A DNA stretch of 64,000 nucleotides from Candidatus Thorarchaeota archaeon (GCA_016933575.1 JAFGAR010000081.1:124001-188000), one strand, 5' to 3'; shown: positions 1-10,149, numbered from the stretch's first letter. Notes: generated from the sequence alone by a model not told the origin. Numbers and translations are program-made.

Positions 1-1
1 C

Positions 2-673
2 AGATGGGTTTGTCTAAGTGGAAAACATGAAGACCTGAATCGAACAGATGCCGCAGCAATGTCTTGCATTGACCCGAACCGTCGAGGACAGGACCGAGAT
101 AATCACCATTGGATTCGAGATGCTGAGAAGAATGCACTTGTGGTTGGTTCTCAAGCAAGAATCCTCTATGCTGATGCACAGGGTCGAGTAAATATTGCAC
201 TGGAATTTAACAGACTGGTTCGAGAGGGAAAAGTAGGTCCTATCATGCTTGGTAGAGACCATCATGATACCGCAGGGACTGATTCTCCATTCCGAGAGAC
301 CGCTAACATATACGATGGTAGCAATGTCATGAGTGATATGGCTCATCAGTGTTGGTCTGGAAATGCAGCTCGAGGAATGACAATGTGTGTTCTCTCAAAT
401 GGAGGCGGTGTTGGAACAGGGAAAGCAATCAACGGTGGATTCGGACTTGTTCTCGATGGCAGTGACCGTGTAGATAGAATCATTCAACTTGCTCTTGACT
501 GGGATGTCATGGGCGGCGTTGCTCGTCGCGCCTGGGCAAGAAATCCACCCGCGATTGAGACCGCGGCAGAGTGGAACAAACGAAATACAACCCATGGTCA
601 AATCTCACTTCCATTCATTCCAGAAGACGGTCTTGTAGAAGATCTGGTCAAGAAACGATTTGAGGAGGACTAA
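2..673 (+). CDS. hutU: Urocanate hydratase, C-terminal part (5' truncated by window edge)
   Basis: Frame open from base 2 (RWVCLSGKHEDLNRTDAAAMSCIDPNRRGQDRDNH...); GGGVGTGKAINGGFGLVLDG and MGGVARRAWARN are urocanase-like; hutH and hutI are adjacent. Confidence 0.88.
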   Translation, partial: RWVCLSGKHEDLNRTDAAAMSCIDPNRRGQDRDNHHWIRDAEKNALVVGSQARILYADAQGRVNIALEFNRLVREGKVGPIMLGRDHHDTAGTDSPFRETANIYDGSNVMSDMAHQCWSGNAARGMTMCVLSNGGGVGTGKAINGGFGLVLDGSDRVDRIIQLALDWDVMGGVARRAWARNPPAIETAAEWNKRNTTHGQISLPFIPEDGLVEDLVKKRFEED

Positions 674-1302
674 TCCTCTCTATCATCAAGCAGTTCTCTG
701 GACAATCGGTGCGCTTGGCGCAAGACTTCAGGATAGCCCTCTATGCATGAGTTTCTTACAATTTGTACAGCTGTTTCTAATGAGACTCTATGTCCTATTG
801 AGATATAGATTGGTCTTTTTTTATTCATCCACAATGCTCGTCCAAGAAGTTCGTCTTCATGGATAATATCCGCAGTGTTTCCTGAACGTACTCCTAGCTC
901 CCCTAGCATGAGTTTCTTCGCTACTCCTACAGTCTGAAGATTCATCGTTAATCCTACATAAGAGGCAAGGCCAAATCGTCGAGGGTGAAGTATTCCATTT
1001 CCATCAATCAGGACAATTCCAGATGGTACTTTCAATCTCTGAAGTAACTTGATAAGTATCGGTCCTTCTCGTAGTTGGAAAAATCCCGGAATATATTCTG
1101 ATTCAATACCGGAAGTGACTGTAGTAGAGTATATTATCTCCCTTGTAGTGATGTCTGAAACCACAGCACATCCAAACGCAATGCTGTCACTATATGAAAC
1201 ATCAACGCCAGTCACGACCGTACCAATATCCTGAGGCTCATCATATCTCTTGACAAAATTAGAAAGTTCTTCTTGATCTGTTGCCAAGGTCTTCAGATTC
1301 AC
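670..1302 (-). CDS. nfi: Endonuclease V (deoxyinosine 3' endonuclease)
   Basis: GVDVSY..., VLIDGNGILHPRRFGLASYVGL, GVAKKLMLGE, YISIGHRVSLETAV are EndoV motifs. Confidence 0.88.
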   Translation of the reverse strand: MNLKTLATDQEELSNFVKRYDEPQDIGTVVTGVDVSYSDSIAFGCAVVSDITTREIIYSTTVTSGIESEYIPGFFQLREGPILIKLLQRLKVPSGIVLIDGNGILHPRRFGLASYVGLTMNLQTVGVAKKLMLGELGVRSGNTADIIHEDELLGRALWMNKKRPIYISIGHRVSLETAVQIVRNSCIEGYPEVLRQAHRLSRELLDDRED

Positions 1303-1455
1303 TGTTCTATCACTCTCTCTTCTACTAGGTTTCTTTACTAAAATGGATTTATCGGACCTTTTGTGCTTGTTCGATAACTACTAAAGAGAGCTTCTGTGAA
1401 TTTCTCCTGACAGGTACGTCTTCATACCGTTTACTAGTCAGAGGTTGTTCCTACG

Positions 1456-2985
1456 ATGATTTTGATAGATGGAGAAAGTCTTTCGATTGAGGATGTTGTT
1501 CAAGTTGCTCGTTATAAGAAGAAAGTCGAGCTTGCTGTAGCAGCAATTGAAAAGATCAAAAAGAGTCGTGATGTCGTCGAGACTGCCATCAATGAAGGAC
1601 GTACTGTATATGGAGTGAATACTGGTTTTGGTGAACTTGCAAGTGTTTCCATCAGTAGAGTAGATTTAGCGAGTCTTCAAGTGAATTTAATCCGAAGTCA
1701 TTGTGTTGGTGTTGGTGACCCCTTCGTAGTTGAGGTCGTCAGAGGAATGATGCTTCTTCGAGCAAACGCTCTCGCTAAAGGATATTCAGGGGTTCGACCT
1801 GATGTGATAATCACTTTGATTGAAATGCTTAATGCTGGAGTGGTTCCAGTCGTTCCCCAACAGGGATCCGTTGGTTCAAGCGGTGATCTTGCGCCTCTTG
1901 CCCATATGGTCTTAGTGATGATTGGTGAGGGTGAGGCTTTCTACAAAGGAAAGCGAGTGCCCGGCTGGGATGCCATGGAGAAAGCAAAAATCAAACCGTT
2001 GGTTCTTCAAGCGAAGGAAGGCGTAGCGCTCATCAATGGAACGCAGCCAATGACATCAATAGGAGTTCTTGCAGTATATGATGCACTGTCTACAATTAAG
2101 GATGCAACTATTGCTGCTTCAATGAGTCTTGAAGCTCTTCGAGGAACACGTGCAGCGCTTGATTCAAGAATACATTCACTTCGTCCGCATGAAGGGCAGG
2201 TTGAGATAGCTGATGCAATGCGCCGAGTCCTTCTTGACAGCGAGATTAATCAATCACATGCAAACTGTGGTAAAGTCCAGGATGCCTATTCACTCCGGTG
2301 TTCTCCCCAAGTCATCGGGGCATCCTTAGACACAATACGTTATGTCCAGAGTATCTTGGAGACCGAGATAAATTCTGCAACTGATAATCCTCTTGTCTTC
2401 CCGGAAAACGGAACTGTTGTATCTGGTGGGAACTTTCATGGTCAGCCTATAGCCCTAGCAATGGACTTTCTTTCTATTGCTCTATCAGAGCTTGCAAACA
2501 TCGCTGAGCGAAGAATCAATCGGCTCGTCAACCCTCATCTAAGTGGTCTTCCTGCCTTCCTCACCACTGAGAGTGGACTTGAATCAGGGATGATGATAGC
2601 TCAGTATACTGCAGCAGCTCTTGTATCAGAGAATAAGGTACTTGCACACCCTGCAAGTGTTGACTCAATTCCTACAAGTGCTGACCAAGAAGATCATGTC
2701 AGTATGGGTACGATTGCGGCACGAAAGGCTTCTACCATTCTAGAGAATGTCAAGAATGTCATAGCAATCGAGTATATGTGTGCCGCCCAAGGCATTGACC
2801 TACTTTCCCCTCTAAGACCATCAGGACCTCTCCAAACCGGTCATTCAACACTACGAAAAGCTATCACTAAACTCGAAGACGATCGAGTTCTTAGTGAGGA
2901 TATCTCCAAGATTCGTGAATTAATGGACCAAGGTGCTATAGTGAAAAGTGTTGAGACCATCACGGGTCATCTGTTGGATGTCTAA
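1456..2985 (+). CDS. hutH: Histidine ammonia-lyase
   Basis: MIO-forming ASGD-type segment as GSVGSSGDLAPLAHM; YGVNTGFGELA; SATDNPLVF; ~509 aa. Confidence 0.95.
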   Translation: MILIDGESLSIEDVVQVARYKKKVELAVAAIEKIKKSRDVVETAINEGRTVYGVNTGFGELASVSISRVDLASLQVNLIRSHCVGVGDPFVVEVVRGMMLLRANALAKGYSGVRPDVIITLIEMLNAGVVPVVPQQGSVGSSGDLAPLAHMVLVMIGEGEAFYKGKRVPGWDAMEKAKIKPLVLQAKEGVALINGTQPMTSIGVLAVYDALSTIKDATIAASMSLEALRGTRAALDSRIHSLRPHEGQVEIADAMRRVLLDSEINQSHANCGKVQDAYSLRCSPQVIGASLDTIRYVQSILETEINSATDNPLVFPENGTVVSGGNFHGQPIALAMDFLSIALSELANIAERRINRLVNPHLSGLPAFLTTESGLESGMMIAQYTAAALVSENKVLAHPASVDSIPTSADQEDHVSMGTIAARKASTILENVKNVIAIEYMCAAQGIDLLSPLRPSGPLQTGHSTLRKAITKLEDDRVLSEDISKIRELMDQGAIVKSVETITGHLLDV

Positions 2986-2987
2986 TT

Positions 2988-4262
2988 CTAGGGACCAAAT
3001 TTTGTATGTACTAATTGCCCATTCACAACCACGGTATGAACAAGATTGACTCCAAATCTCCAAGTAAGAAATTCAGGATTCGGACAATCAAGAATTAGAA
3101 TGTCTGCTCTCTTACCTTCTTCTATGCTTCCTATAGAGTCAGCTCGATCAATAGCGTGTGCTGCGTTAATCGTGACTGCAGATATGGCTTCTCGAGGTTG
3201 CATCTTCATCTTATAGCACGCTAGTGCAATTGTAAAGAACATGGACTCGTTGGCGCAATTGGGGTTGAAATCCGTAGCAAGGGCTACAGGCAATCCCATC
3301 TCTATCATCTTGCGTGCGTCTGCATAGTTTGTATTGAGGCTAAATGCAGTTGCTGGGAGTAGGGTTGCAATAGTACCTGCCTTCAACATTGCCTCTAATC
3401 CATCATCTGAGGCCATCAGTAAGTGGTCTGCTGATATGGCTCCCATCTCAGCCGCTAGTTCTGCACCCCCTAGCTGAACGATCTCATCAGCGTGAACTTT
3501 CAATTTCATGCCTGAGCATTTTGCAGCGTATAGAATATTACGTGACTGTTCAACTTCAAAGACTCCTTTTTCACAGAAGACATCACAGAATTCCGCCAAT
3601 TTCTTTTCAGCAACCGCAGGTATCATCTCATTGATGAGAAGGTCCACATAATCCTCAGCACGTCCCTTGAATTCTGGTGGGATTGCATGTGCCCCTAAGA
3701 ATGTTGAGACCAGACCTGATGGTATCATTCGACCAAGCTCTTGAACAGCTTGGAGCATCTTGAGCTCATTTTCGGTGTTTAATCCATAGCCACTCTTTGC
3801 CTCAATGGTCGTGGTTCCCATGCTCAACATACTCTCTGCGTAAGAGAACGCATTGCTGACAAGCTGATCTTTTGTTGAAGCTCTCGTATGCTTCAATGTA
3901 TTAAGAATCCCACCTCCTGCTTCAAGAATCTCTAGATAGTTCTTTCCTTCCAATTTCATCGAGAAGTCCTTCTCTCGAGACCCTCCAAATGTAAGGTGGG
4001 TATGACTATCAACAAAACCCGGTATGGCAAACATACCTGGGAATTCGATAGGTGGCAAGTCTGGCATCTCTGTGATGTTTGCAAGAATCTCGTCAGTCCT
4101 TCCCACATCAATGATAATCCCATCCTTTATTGCTATTGCACCATTTTCAATGATGGTCAACTCCTTCAAGGCTTCCCCCTTTTTTGGTGTGTTGCTATAA
4201 CCTGCTAGGGTCGCCATTTGGCCAATGTTTGTGAGGAGGAGGTCAGGTTTCATTTCATTCAC
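2988..4262 (-). CDS. hutI: Imidazolonepropionase
   Basis: PGFVDSHTHLTFGGSRE, EAKSGYGL, KVHADEI, ATDFNPN; next to hutH. Confidence 0.93.
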   Translation of the reverse strand: MNEMKPDLLLTNIGQMATLAGYSNTPKKGEALKELTIIENGAIAIKDGIIIDVGRTDEILANITEMPDLPPIEFPGMFAIPGFVDSHTHLTFGGSREKDFSMKLEGKNYLEILEAGGGILNTLKHTRASTKDQLVSNAFSYAESMLSMGTTTIEAKSGYGLNTENELKMLQAVQELGRMIPSGLVSTFLGAHAIPPEFKGRAEDYVDLLINEMIPAVAEKKLAEFCDVFCEKGVFEVEQSRNILYAAKCSGMKLKVHADEIVQLGGAELAAEMGAISADHLLMASDDGLEAMLKAGTIATLLPATAFSLNTNYADARKMIEMGLPVALATDFNPNCANESMFFTIALACYKMKMQPREAISAVTINAAHAIDRADSIGSIEEGKRADILILDCPNPEFLTWRFGVNLVHTVVVNGQLVHTKFGP

Positions 4263-4366
4263 CTGCTTTTTACATACATAGTGATTGATTTAGGTTGTGC
4301 TCCTCGTAGAGGCATTAATTAGGTAGCTAATCACGAGATGTACAAGCACAACTCGAGGCATTACTC

Positions 4367-4948
4367 ATGGACTACTTAATTCTGAGCTGGCAAGATGTGT
4401 ATAATCTAACTCTACAGCTATCAGAGAAGATTGTTTCAAGTGGGTTTAAACCTGATATCATTGTAGGGATTGCACGTGGTGGATGGATTCCTGCTAGAAT
4501 TCTCTCGGATGTATTGTATATGGAGTCTTTACACAATATTCGTATCGAATACTATACAGATGTGGGAGTCAAGGGGAAAGAACCAAAGATAACCCAACCA
4601 TTATCTGGGTCTCTTGAAGGGCATACTGTTCTCTTGGTTGATGAAATTGCAGATACAGGAGATAGTCTGTATCATGCCATTAATCATGCTAAATCTCTTG
4701 GTGTGAAGAATCTGCGTTCAGCTGTACTCCATCTCAAACCCACATCAAGAGTGATTCCTGATTACTATATGGTAAAGACGAGTAGTTGGACTGTCTATCC
4801 TTGGGAAAATCGAGAATCAATAATTTCATTGGTCAAGATATTCAAGAACGAAAATCCCGCGCAGTCGATGAAAGATATTCGTGATAAATTGGTCTTCGAA
4901 GTTGGATTTGAACCAACTGTAGCCGATTACTTCATCAGTCGTCTGTAG
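4367..4948 (+). CDS. Phosphoribosyltransferase (purine PRTase-like)
   Basis: IIVGIARGGWIPARILSD and PRPP-binding motif VLLVDEIADTGDS. Confidence 0.85.
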   Translation: MDYLILSWQDVYNLTLQLSEKIVSSGFKPDIIVGIARGGWIPARILSDVLYMESLHNIRIEYYTDVGVKGKEPKITQPLSGSLEGHTVLLVDEIADTGDSLYHAINHAKSLGVKNLRSAVLHLKPTSRVIPDYYMVKTSSWTVYPWENRESIISLVKIFKNENPAQSMKDIRDKLVFEVGFEPTVADYFISRL

Positions 4949-4973
4949 TTCACGCATCATTGAGGACTGTCTA

Positions 4974-5555
4974 ATGTTACTTGAAACAATCATATGGAAT
5001 GATGAAGAATTCCACGTAGGAATCTCTGAGATTATGGTTTCCAAACAACTTGACAGGGATGTACTATTGAATCTAGCCAGCATGTTATCTGAAAAAGTGT
5101 TTGCCCTGCAATTCTTCAATAGTGCTATGATTGTTGATGAAGTACATCTTCTCTCGGCAGCTCAGAATGCAATGAATGCAATGAAAGGCAACTACATGAT
5201 ATCGCGAACCTTCGATGTTGAGATTGCTATCTATGCATCTGCTCAACATCAAATTGGGCGAGCTCTTGAGATGATGGGTGTTACTGATGATACGAAAAGT
5301 GTCTGTGTCGTCATCGTGGATTTGAAGAGTGCTGCCATTCGTGAATGTATGTCAGAACTCATCGATACTCTGGGGCAAGAAGCCAAACCTCAATTCAAGG
5401 CAACAGCTGAGAAAATCAGTGATTTAATGAGAGTGTTCAATATCAGTGAGGTTGAGATGAATCAATTTACTAATGACCTTAGTATTGACTCAAGAAAGAA
5501 AGCTCTGCTAAAATGCGTAGTGAGTAGAGTATCGCAAGCAACACTTGCATCATGA
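4974..5555 (+). CDS. KEOPS complex subunit Cgi121
   Basis: ALQFFNSAMIVDEVHLLSAAQNAMNAMK...SRTFDVEIAIYASAQHQIGRALEMMGV matches the Cgi121/TPRKB pattern. Confidence 0.78.
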   Translation: MLLETIIWNDEEFHVGISEIMVSKQLDRDVLLNLASMLSEKVFALQFFNSAMIVDEVHLLSAAQNAMNAMKGNYMISRTFDVEIAIYASAQHQIGRALEMMGVTDDTKSVCVVIVDLKSAAIRECMSELIDTLGQEAKPQFKATAEKISDLMRVFNISEVEMNQFTNDLSIDSRKKALLKCVVSRVSQATLAS

Positions 5556-5558
5556 ATT

Positions 5559-6116
5559 CTAGTATTGGTCATCTCTCATTGTCATTATGGATAGGATATC
5601 ATCCTCTTCCTTTAGGATAGCCATTCCTGTCCATTCTCCCACTATCTCGACCCATATGTTCTTGTCTGGATTATCAAGATTCACAGTTCTCGGTATCTCG
5701 TGGGCAACGACTTCAACTACTTCCATATGTTCTAAGTTAGTATGTCTTCTTCGTACAGTCACCCGGAATGTTTCATCCTCTGATATCTTCTCCAAAAGTC
5801 TTCGCGCGACTTCTGCGATTGTTTCTAAATTAGATTCTACGCAATATTCGAATGGGGTGAATCTGATTGAATATCGAAATTGATATGGATTCTCAATGGC
5901 GAATTCTCGCAGTCTGTGAACCACTTCAAAGGGATCTAACGACGTCTTACAACTAATCAACCCGGATATTGGAGTCCTTGAGATATGAAGGTCCTCATCA
6001 CCCAGGAGATCTCCAATAAAATATTGGACCTCCGACTTAGCAGCACGTTCACGGTCTCTTGGACAGGCTACCAGTAGATTGTATTCTCGCAGTAAGTTTC
6101 CCTCACATGTCTGCAA
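5559..6116 (-). CDS. THUMP-domain RNA-binding/modification protein (Tan1-like)
   Basis: FRVTVRRRHTNLEHMEVVEVVAHEI...VNLDNPDKNIWVEIVGEWTGMAIL is THUMP-like. Confidence 0.75.
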   Translation of the reverse strand: MQTCEGNLLREYNLLVACPRDRERAAKSEVQYFIGDLLGDEDLHISRTPISGLISCKTSLDPFEVVHRLREFAIENPYQFRYSIRFTPFEYCVESNLETIAEVARRLLEKISEDETFRVTVRRRHTNLEHMEVVEVVAHEIPRTVNLDNPDKNIWVEIVGEWTGMAILKEEDDILSIMTMRDDQY

Positions 6117-6792
6117 AGATGATGCGTGTTGTCCAGAGCCTCAGTGCATCTGAGTCAACCTTCAGATTGGCTTCTAGATCATTGATTGTTAGTGCTCCCT
6201 CTCTGTATACTTTGATATTCAATGATTCTGTTTCTTCAGCTCTCTCAACGCCAATTATGGTGGAGTTTTCAGAGAGCTTGGATGGTCCTGCATCAATGTA
6301 TAGGTCCACCTCATCACCTAACTGCTCCAAGGCTACTGAAACATCAAAAGGACTTGCTCCTCCACTTCTATTTGCGCTGGTTCCTACTATTGGGCCTCCA
6401 ATCATACCTGCTATACCTCTTGGTACAATATGATTTGGGACTCGGATTGCAATTGAGTCTCTCCCTGCAGTAATATGTTCAGGAATTTCAGGTCTTGGTT
6501 TGACAATAAGCGTAAGAGCTCCTGGCCAGAACAGTTTTGCAATGACAGTTTCTAGGGTACCAAATTCATGATATACTTCACACTGTGAGATATCTGAAAA
6601 TAGAAGTGGCACTCCTAATTGACGGTCTCGTCTCTTGACTGAAATAAGTCGACTTAGAGCATCAGCATTTTGTGCATCACAGCCTAGCCCATAGCTTGTA
6701 TCAGTTGGATAGACGACAATGCCTCCATCTTTAATCACGTTTGCTGCCCTTTGGATGATGGAATCACAATCACTCAGATTCTCAATGCTCAT
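6103..6792 (-). CDS. Threonylcarbamoyl-AMP synthase (Sua5/YciO/YrdC)
   Basis: GGIVVYPTDTSYGLGCDA, KRRDRQLGVPLLFSD, PNHIVPRGI, GPIVGTSANRSG; start trimmed to MSIEN because of divergent overlap. Confidence 0.88.
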   Translation of the reverse strand: MSIENLSDCDSIIQRAANVIKDGGIVVYPTDTSYGLGCDAQNADALSRLISVKRRDRQLGVPLLFSDISQCEVYHEFGTLETVIAKLFWPGALTLIVKPRPEIPEHITAGRDSIAIRVPNHIVPRGIAGMIGGPIVGTSANRSGGASPFDVSVALEQLGDEVDLYIDAGPSKLSENSTIIGVERAEETESLNIKVYREGALTINDLEANLKVDSDALRLWTTRIIFADM

Positions 6793-6876
6793 TATCTCAG
6801 CTGTCAATTGACTTCCCATTCTGAATCCTGCAAACATACATATGGCCCTTACGCTCCATGTTCATCAAGCGGAGGA

Positions 6877-7926
6877 ATAGAAATTTTCGGAGTAATCTTG
6901 GCTGCAGGCAAGGGCGAGCGAATGAACCCTCTCACCCTTGAGATTCCAAAGGCTCTTGTCTATGTTGCAGGTAAGACTCTCCTAGAATGGAGTCTAGAAC
7001 GTCTCTTTCTTTCCGGATGTAATGATATCATTGTAGCAACTGGTTGGAAGAGTGAACTAATCAAAGACGCATTAGACGCGATAAAAATGCCTTCAGTTGA
7101 AAAGACATCAGGATCAGTATCAATTATTGAAGTACCAGAATACGAACGAGGTCCCTTGCAGACATTTGTAACAGCAACAGGTATGGTCCATGGTTCTACC
7201 AACATCCTCAATCCTGTCGATCTGATTATCTCAATGAATGACGTCAAAGCAATCATATCCGCTCATCCAAAACATGACCAATATGCTGTTACCTTGGCAA
7301 TCGATTACGATAGCAATCGAGGAAGTGAGGTCTCTCTCGGTTCAGATGGCCAAATTCTAGCAATCAATCAAGAAATTCGAAAAGGCTCCAAGAAGGCAAA
7401 GAGTGCGCTGTTACTCACATTCTCTTCGGGAGTCATTGAGCTTTGCAAGAATGAGTTAGACCGTGGTGAGAGCCGAATCTTTCCCGTACTAAATAATATG
7501 ATACAAGTCAGGGATCATAAGGTACATGGGTATTCTGTCACCGGTATCTGGTATGATGTTGATACAATTCACGATGTATTGAGTGCTAACAAACATCTTC
7601 TTGGTTCTGTGATTAAGCAGAAACCCGACTCTGTGTATATTCCAGATGGTGATACAATGCAAATAGAAGACTTCCTATCCCTCGATTCTGGAATCCGTAT
7701 AGGTCGTGGTGTTCTCTTGAAAGGACCCTGTTTAATCGAAAAGAATTCATCAATAGGGGACAAATGCATCATTGGTCCTTACGTTAGCATGGCGGAAGAT
7801 ACGATTATCGGAGATAATAGTGAAGTTCAAAATACAGTCATCTTTGGTTCGTCCAATGTGCCCATCAACAGTCGAATTGATGGGACCATCATCTATCAAT
7901 CAAATTACTATCGAGAGGAGGCTTAG
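6877..7926 (+). CDS. Sugar-phosphate/inositol-phosphate nucleotidyltransferase with C-terminal left-handed beta-helix
   Basis: VILAAGKGERMNPLTLEIPKALVYVAGKTLLEWSLERL; hexapeptide-like C-terminus; start codon uncertain (first ATG at 6751 overlaps sua5; GGAGG lies just upstream of about 6877). Confidence 0.82.
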   Translation: MEIFGVILAAGKGERMNPLTLEIPKALVYVAGKTLLEWSLERLFLSGCNDIIVATGWKSELIKDALDAIKMPSVEKTSGSVSIIEVPEYERGPLQTFVTATGMVHGSTNILNPVDLIISMNDVKAIISAHPKHDQYAVTLAIDYDSNRGSEVSLGSDGQILAINQEIRKGSKKAKSALLLTFSSGVIELCKNELDRGESRIFPVLNNMIQVRDHKVHGYSVTGIWYDVDTIHDVLSANKHLLGSVIKQKPDSVYIPDGDTMQIEDFLSLDSGIRIGRGVLLKGPCLIEKNSSIGDKCIIGPYVSMAEDTIIGDNSEVQNTVIFGSSNVPINSRIDGTIIYQSNYYREEA

Positions 7927-7929
7927 TAA

Positions 7930-8538
7930 ATGCCAAGTAAATTCCGCGTTCGGGGATTCTTTCGAGGAATTGTCCTTAGAATTGCCCGACCTCTTGCACG
8001 AGCTGGGGTCTCACCAAATTCCATTACCTATGCTAGTCTATTTTTTGCTCTCTGTGCATTTCTCGTGCTGCCGCTCACAGACTCTCCTATCCTTTTTGGA
8101 ATACTCGTCTTTGTCACAGGATTACTGGATGGCGTTGATGGAAGTGTAGCACGACTTACCGAGTCCTCATCTACTACTGGCGGACTAATCGACTCGGTTG
8201 TCGATAAAGCTTCTGAAGTACTGATCCTCACAGGAATTGCTCTTCGATACCAAGACGCTATCTTTCTTGGCCTTTCAGTTGAATTATGGGTGATCTTTGC
8301 AATTTTTGGATGGTTGATGACGAGCTACACGCGTGCACGCGCTGAGAGTCTTGAGGTGTCTGATCTGGATATCGGTGTAGGAGGGCGTTCTGAACGCTTA
8401 CTCACTCTAGTGATATTCTCAATCTTTGGATTTATTCTATGGGGCCTGCTTGTTGTTACAATAATGGGGTTTGCAACTGCTGGATACAGATTATATCACT
8501 ACAAACAGCAACTTTCTGCCCGAGAATCAAACAACTAG
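7930..8538 (+). CDS. CDP-alcohol phosphatidyltransferase (archaetidylinositol-phosphate-synthase-like)
   Basis: DGSVARLTESSSTTGGLIDSVVD matches DG-x2-AR-x8-G-x3-D-x3-D; multiple TM segments. Confidence 0.85.
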   Translation: MPSKFRVRGFFRGIVLRIARPLARAGVSPNSITYASLFFALCAFLVLPLTDSPILFGILVFVTGLLDGVDGSVARLTESSSTTGGLIDSVVDKASEVLILTGIALRYQDAIFLGLSVELWVIFAIFGWLMTSYTRARAESLEVSDLDIGVGGRSERLLTLVIFSIFGFILWGLLVVTIMGFATAGYRLYHYKQQLSARESNN

Positions 8539-8610
8539 TTGATGCACCGCCATACTTAAGAGTAAGTCAAAAAAGGCCGCCATAGAATCAGCTTACGGAG
8601 ACAATTTTCG

Positions 8611-9030
8611 ATGGCCAAATTCAGAGCGGATCACTATCTAATTGCAGAATTTGAAACTACACCTGATACCAAAAAGGTAGGAGAGAACGTCCTAGCCGCC
8701 TTAAAGGAACTTTCTGAGATGAAGGATCTTGCCATTGTATCTAAACGCATGGAAGGAAAATCTTGGTCCGAAATAGTAGGTCGTATCGATATTCCAGCTG
8801 GCTCGAAAGCATTCTGGGCGATGATTAAGAAGGAACTATCTGAGCGAGAGCCATATCACCTCTTCATCCGTTTTGATATGAATGCAGAAGGAGCAAATAT
8901 TGACGAAGCTCGTTCAGCTGTGAAATCTTGGATAGAAACCAATATTGTTCCGAAAATTAAGGCTAAGACCTCAATCAAGAGTTTGAAAGTACTTCAACCA
9001 AATGAGGTCTATATGCCCAAACTTGACTAG
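8611..9030 (+). CDS. Conserved-looking hypothetical protein
   Basis: Complete 139-aa ORF between defined genes, no overlapping better ORF. Confidence 0.6.
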   Translation: MAKFRADHYLIAEFETTPDTKKVGENVLAALKELSEMKDLAIVSKRMEGKSWSEIVGRIDIPAGSKAFWAMIKKELSEREPYHLFIRFDMNAEGANIDEARSAVKSWIETNIVPKIKAKTSIKSLKVLQPNEVYMPKLD

Positions 9031-9035
9031 ATCTC

Positions 9036-10049
9036 TCACTCTTCTAATACATCAATGATGTGCAAATTGCTACCTACTGCTTGCACAATCTCGTATCGAT
9101 TATCTCCATCTATATCCCCGGCGGCAACAATGGATTCCGTCGATTTCTTGGTTGTCTTGAGCGTGGTTTCCTCATTGATTCGATTTCCGATCAATGAGAG
9201 TATCGCAATTGTAGAGTTTGCATGACTCACAACCATCTGTCCCTGTTGATGGTCCAAATCCCAAAATTTACCCATTCTAATCGAGCTCACTGGACTTGGC
9301 GCTCGTATAGAATCTAGTTTTTCCATCGTACCTTTTACAAATCCGAATAGACTGAGTGTACGACCATCCGAGACAGTAAGTGTTTCATAATTCTCATCGT
9401 TGGTGATATCGCCTGTAGCTACTAGACCAACCTCACCACCAACACTGATCTTTGCTCGTTCATGTAGTCGATCATCTGCATATTGATAGATGTAAAAATA
9501 ACCCGAGTCATCTCCAAACACGAAACGACTGTACGGCATCCCCTTGGTCATCAGAGGTCGTATCGATAGTACGGGTCTCTCAAGTACCTTATGCGCGAGT
9601 TTATCGAGAGCAACATCATACCACCCATAACACCTCATACTACCATCACTGGTTGATACCACAACTTCAGAGCTCTCATCATCAAGGACGTTTAAGACTG
9701 CAATTGCTGTTGTTAGACTACCTAGAGGAGTTGATGCTTTGACACTAATACTATCATCCATGTACACAAATACGCGCAGGATGTTGTCAAGCCCCCCCAT
9801 TACAAAATCCGGTATACCATCGCCAGTCACATCTCCTATTCCGATGGCAGCTAATGGCGGGAGTCCTCCTATGTTACACCGCTCTTTGAGCGGTTTTTTA
9901 TCATCACGATTGAAATCATATACTCTTACATCGCCATTAAGCGTGGTAGTGATTATATTGGTCGTTCCATCTCTCTGTAGGTCCACAAGCTCGACAGATG
10001 TAATTGCTTCCTTGAAAGCAACTTTTGCAGCAATGTCTAGCTTAGTCAT
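9036..10049 (-). CDS. Cytoplasmic FG-GAP/WD-like beta-propeller protein
   Basis: Repeated blades with Asp-rich motifs GDVTGDGIPDFV, GDITNDENYETL, GDIDGDNRYEIV; no signal peptide. Confidence 0.75.
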   Translation of the reverse strand: MTKLDIAAKVAFKEAITSVELVDLQRDGTTNIITTTLNGDVRVYDFNRDDKKPLKERCNIGGLPPLAAIGIGDVTGDGIPDFVMGGLDNILRVFVYMDDSISVKASTPLGSLTTAIAVLNVLDDESSEVVVSTSDGSMRCYGWYDVALDKLAHKVLERPVLSIRPLMTKGMPYSRFVFGDDSGYFYIYQYADDRLHERAKISVGGEVGLVATGDITNDENYETLTVSDGRTLSLFGFVKGTMEKLDSIRAPSPVSSIRMGKFWDLDHQQGQMVVSHANSTIAILSLIGNRINEETTLKTTKKSTESIVAAGDIDGDNRYEIVQAVGSNLHIIDVLEE

Positions 10050-10149
10050 TATTCCGAGGGCCTCTTAAAATTGGAGCATGATGGAGTAGGTTGAGGTTCT
10101 TGATACCATTTAAGAGTTCTTAGATTGTTGCTAGTTCCCCTGAACTTAT

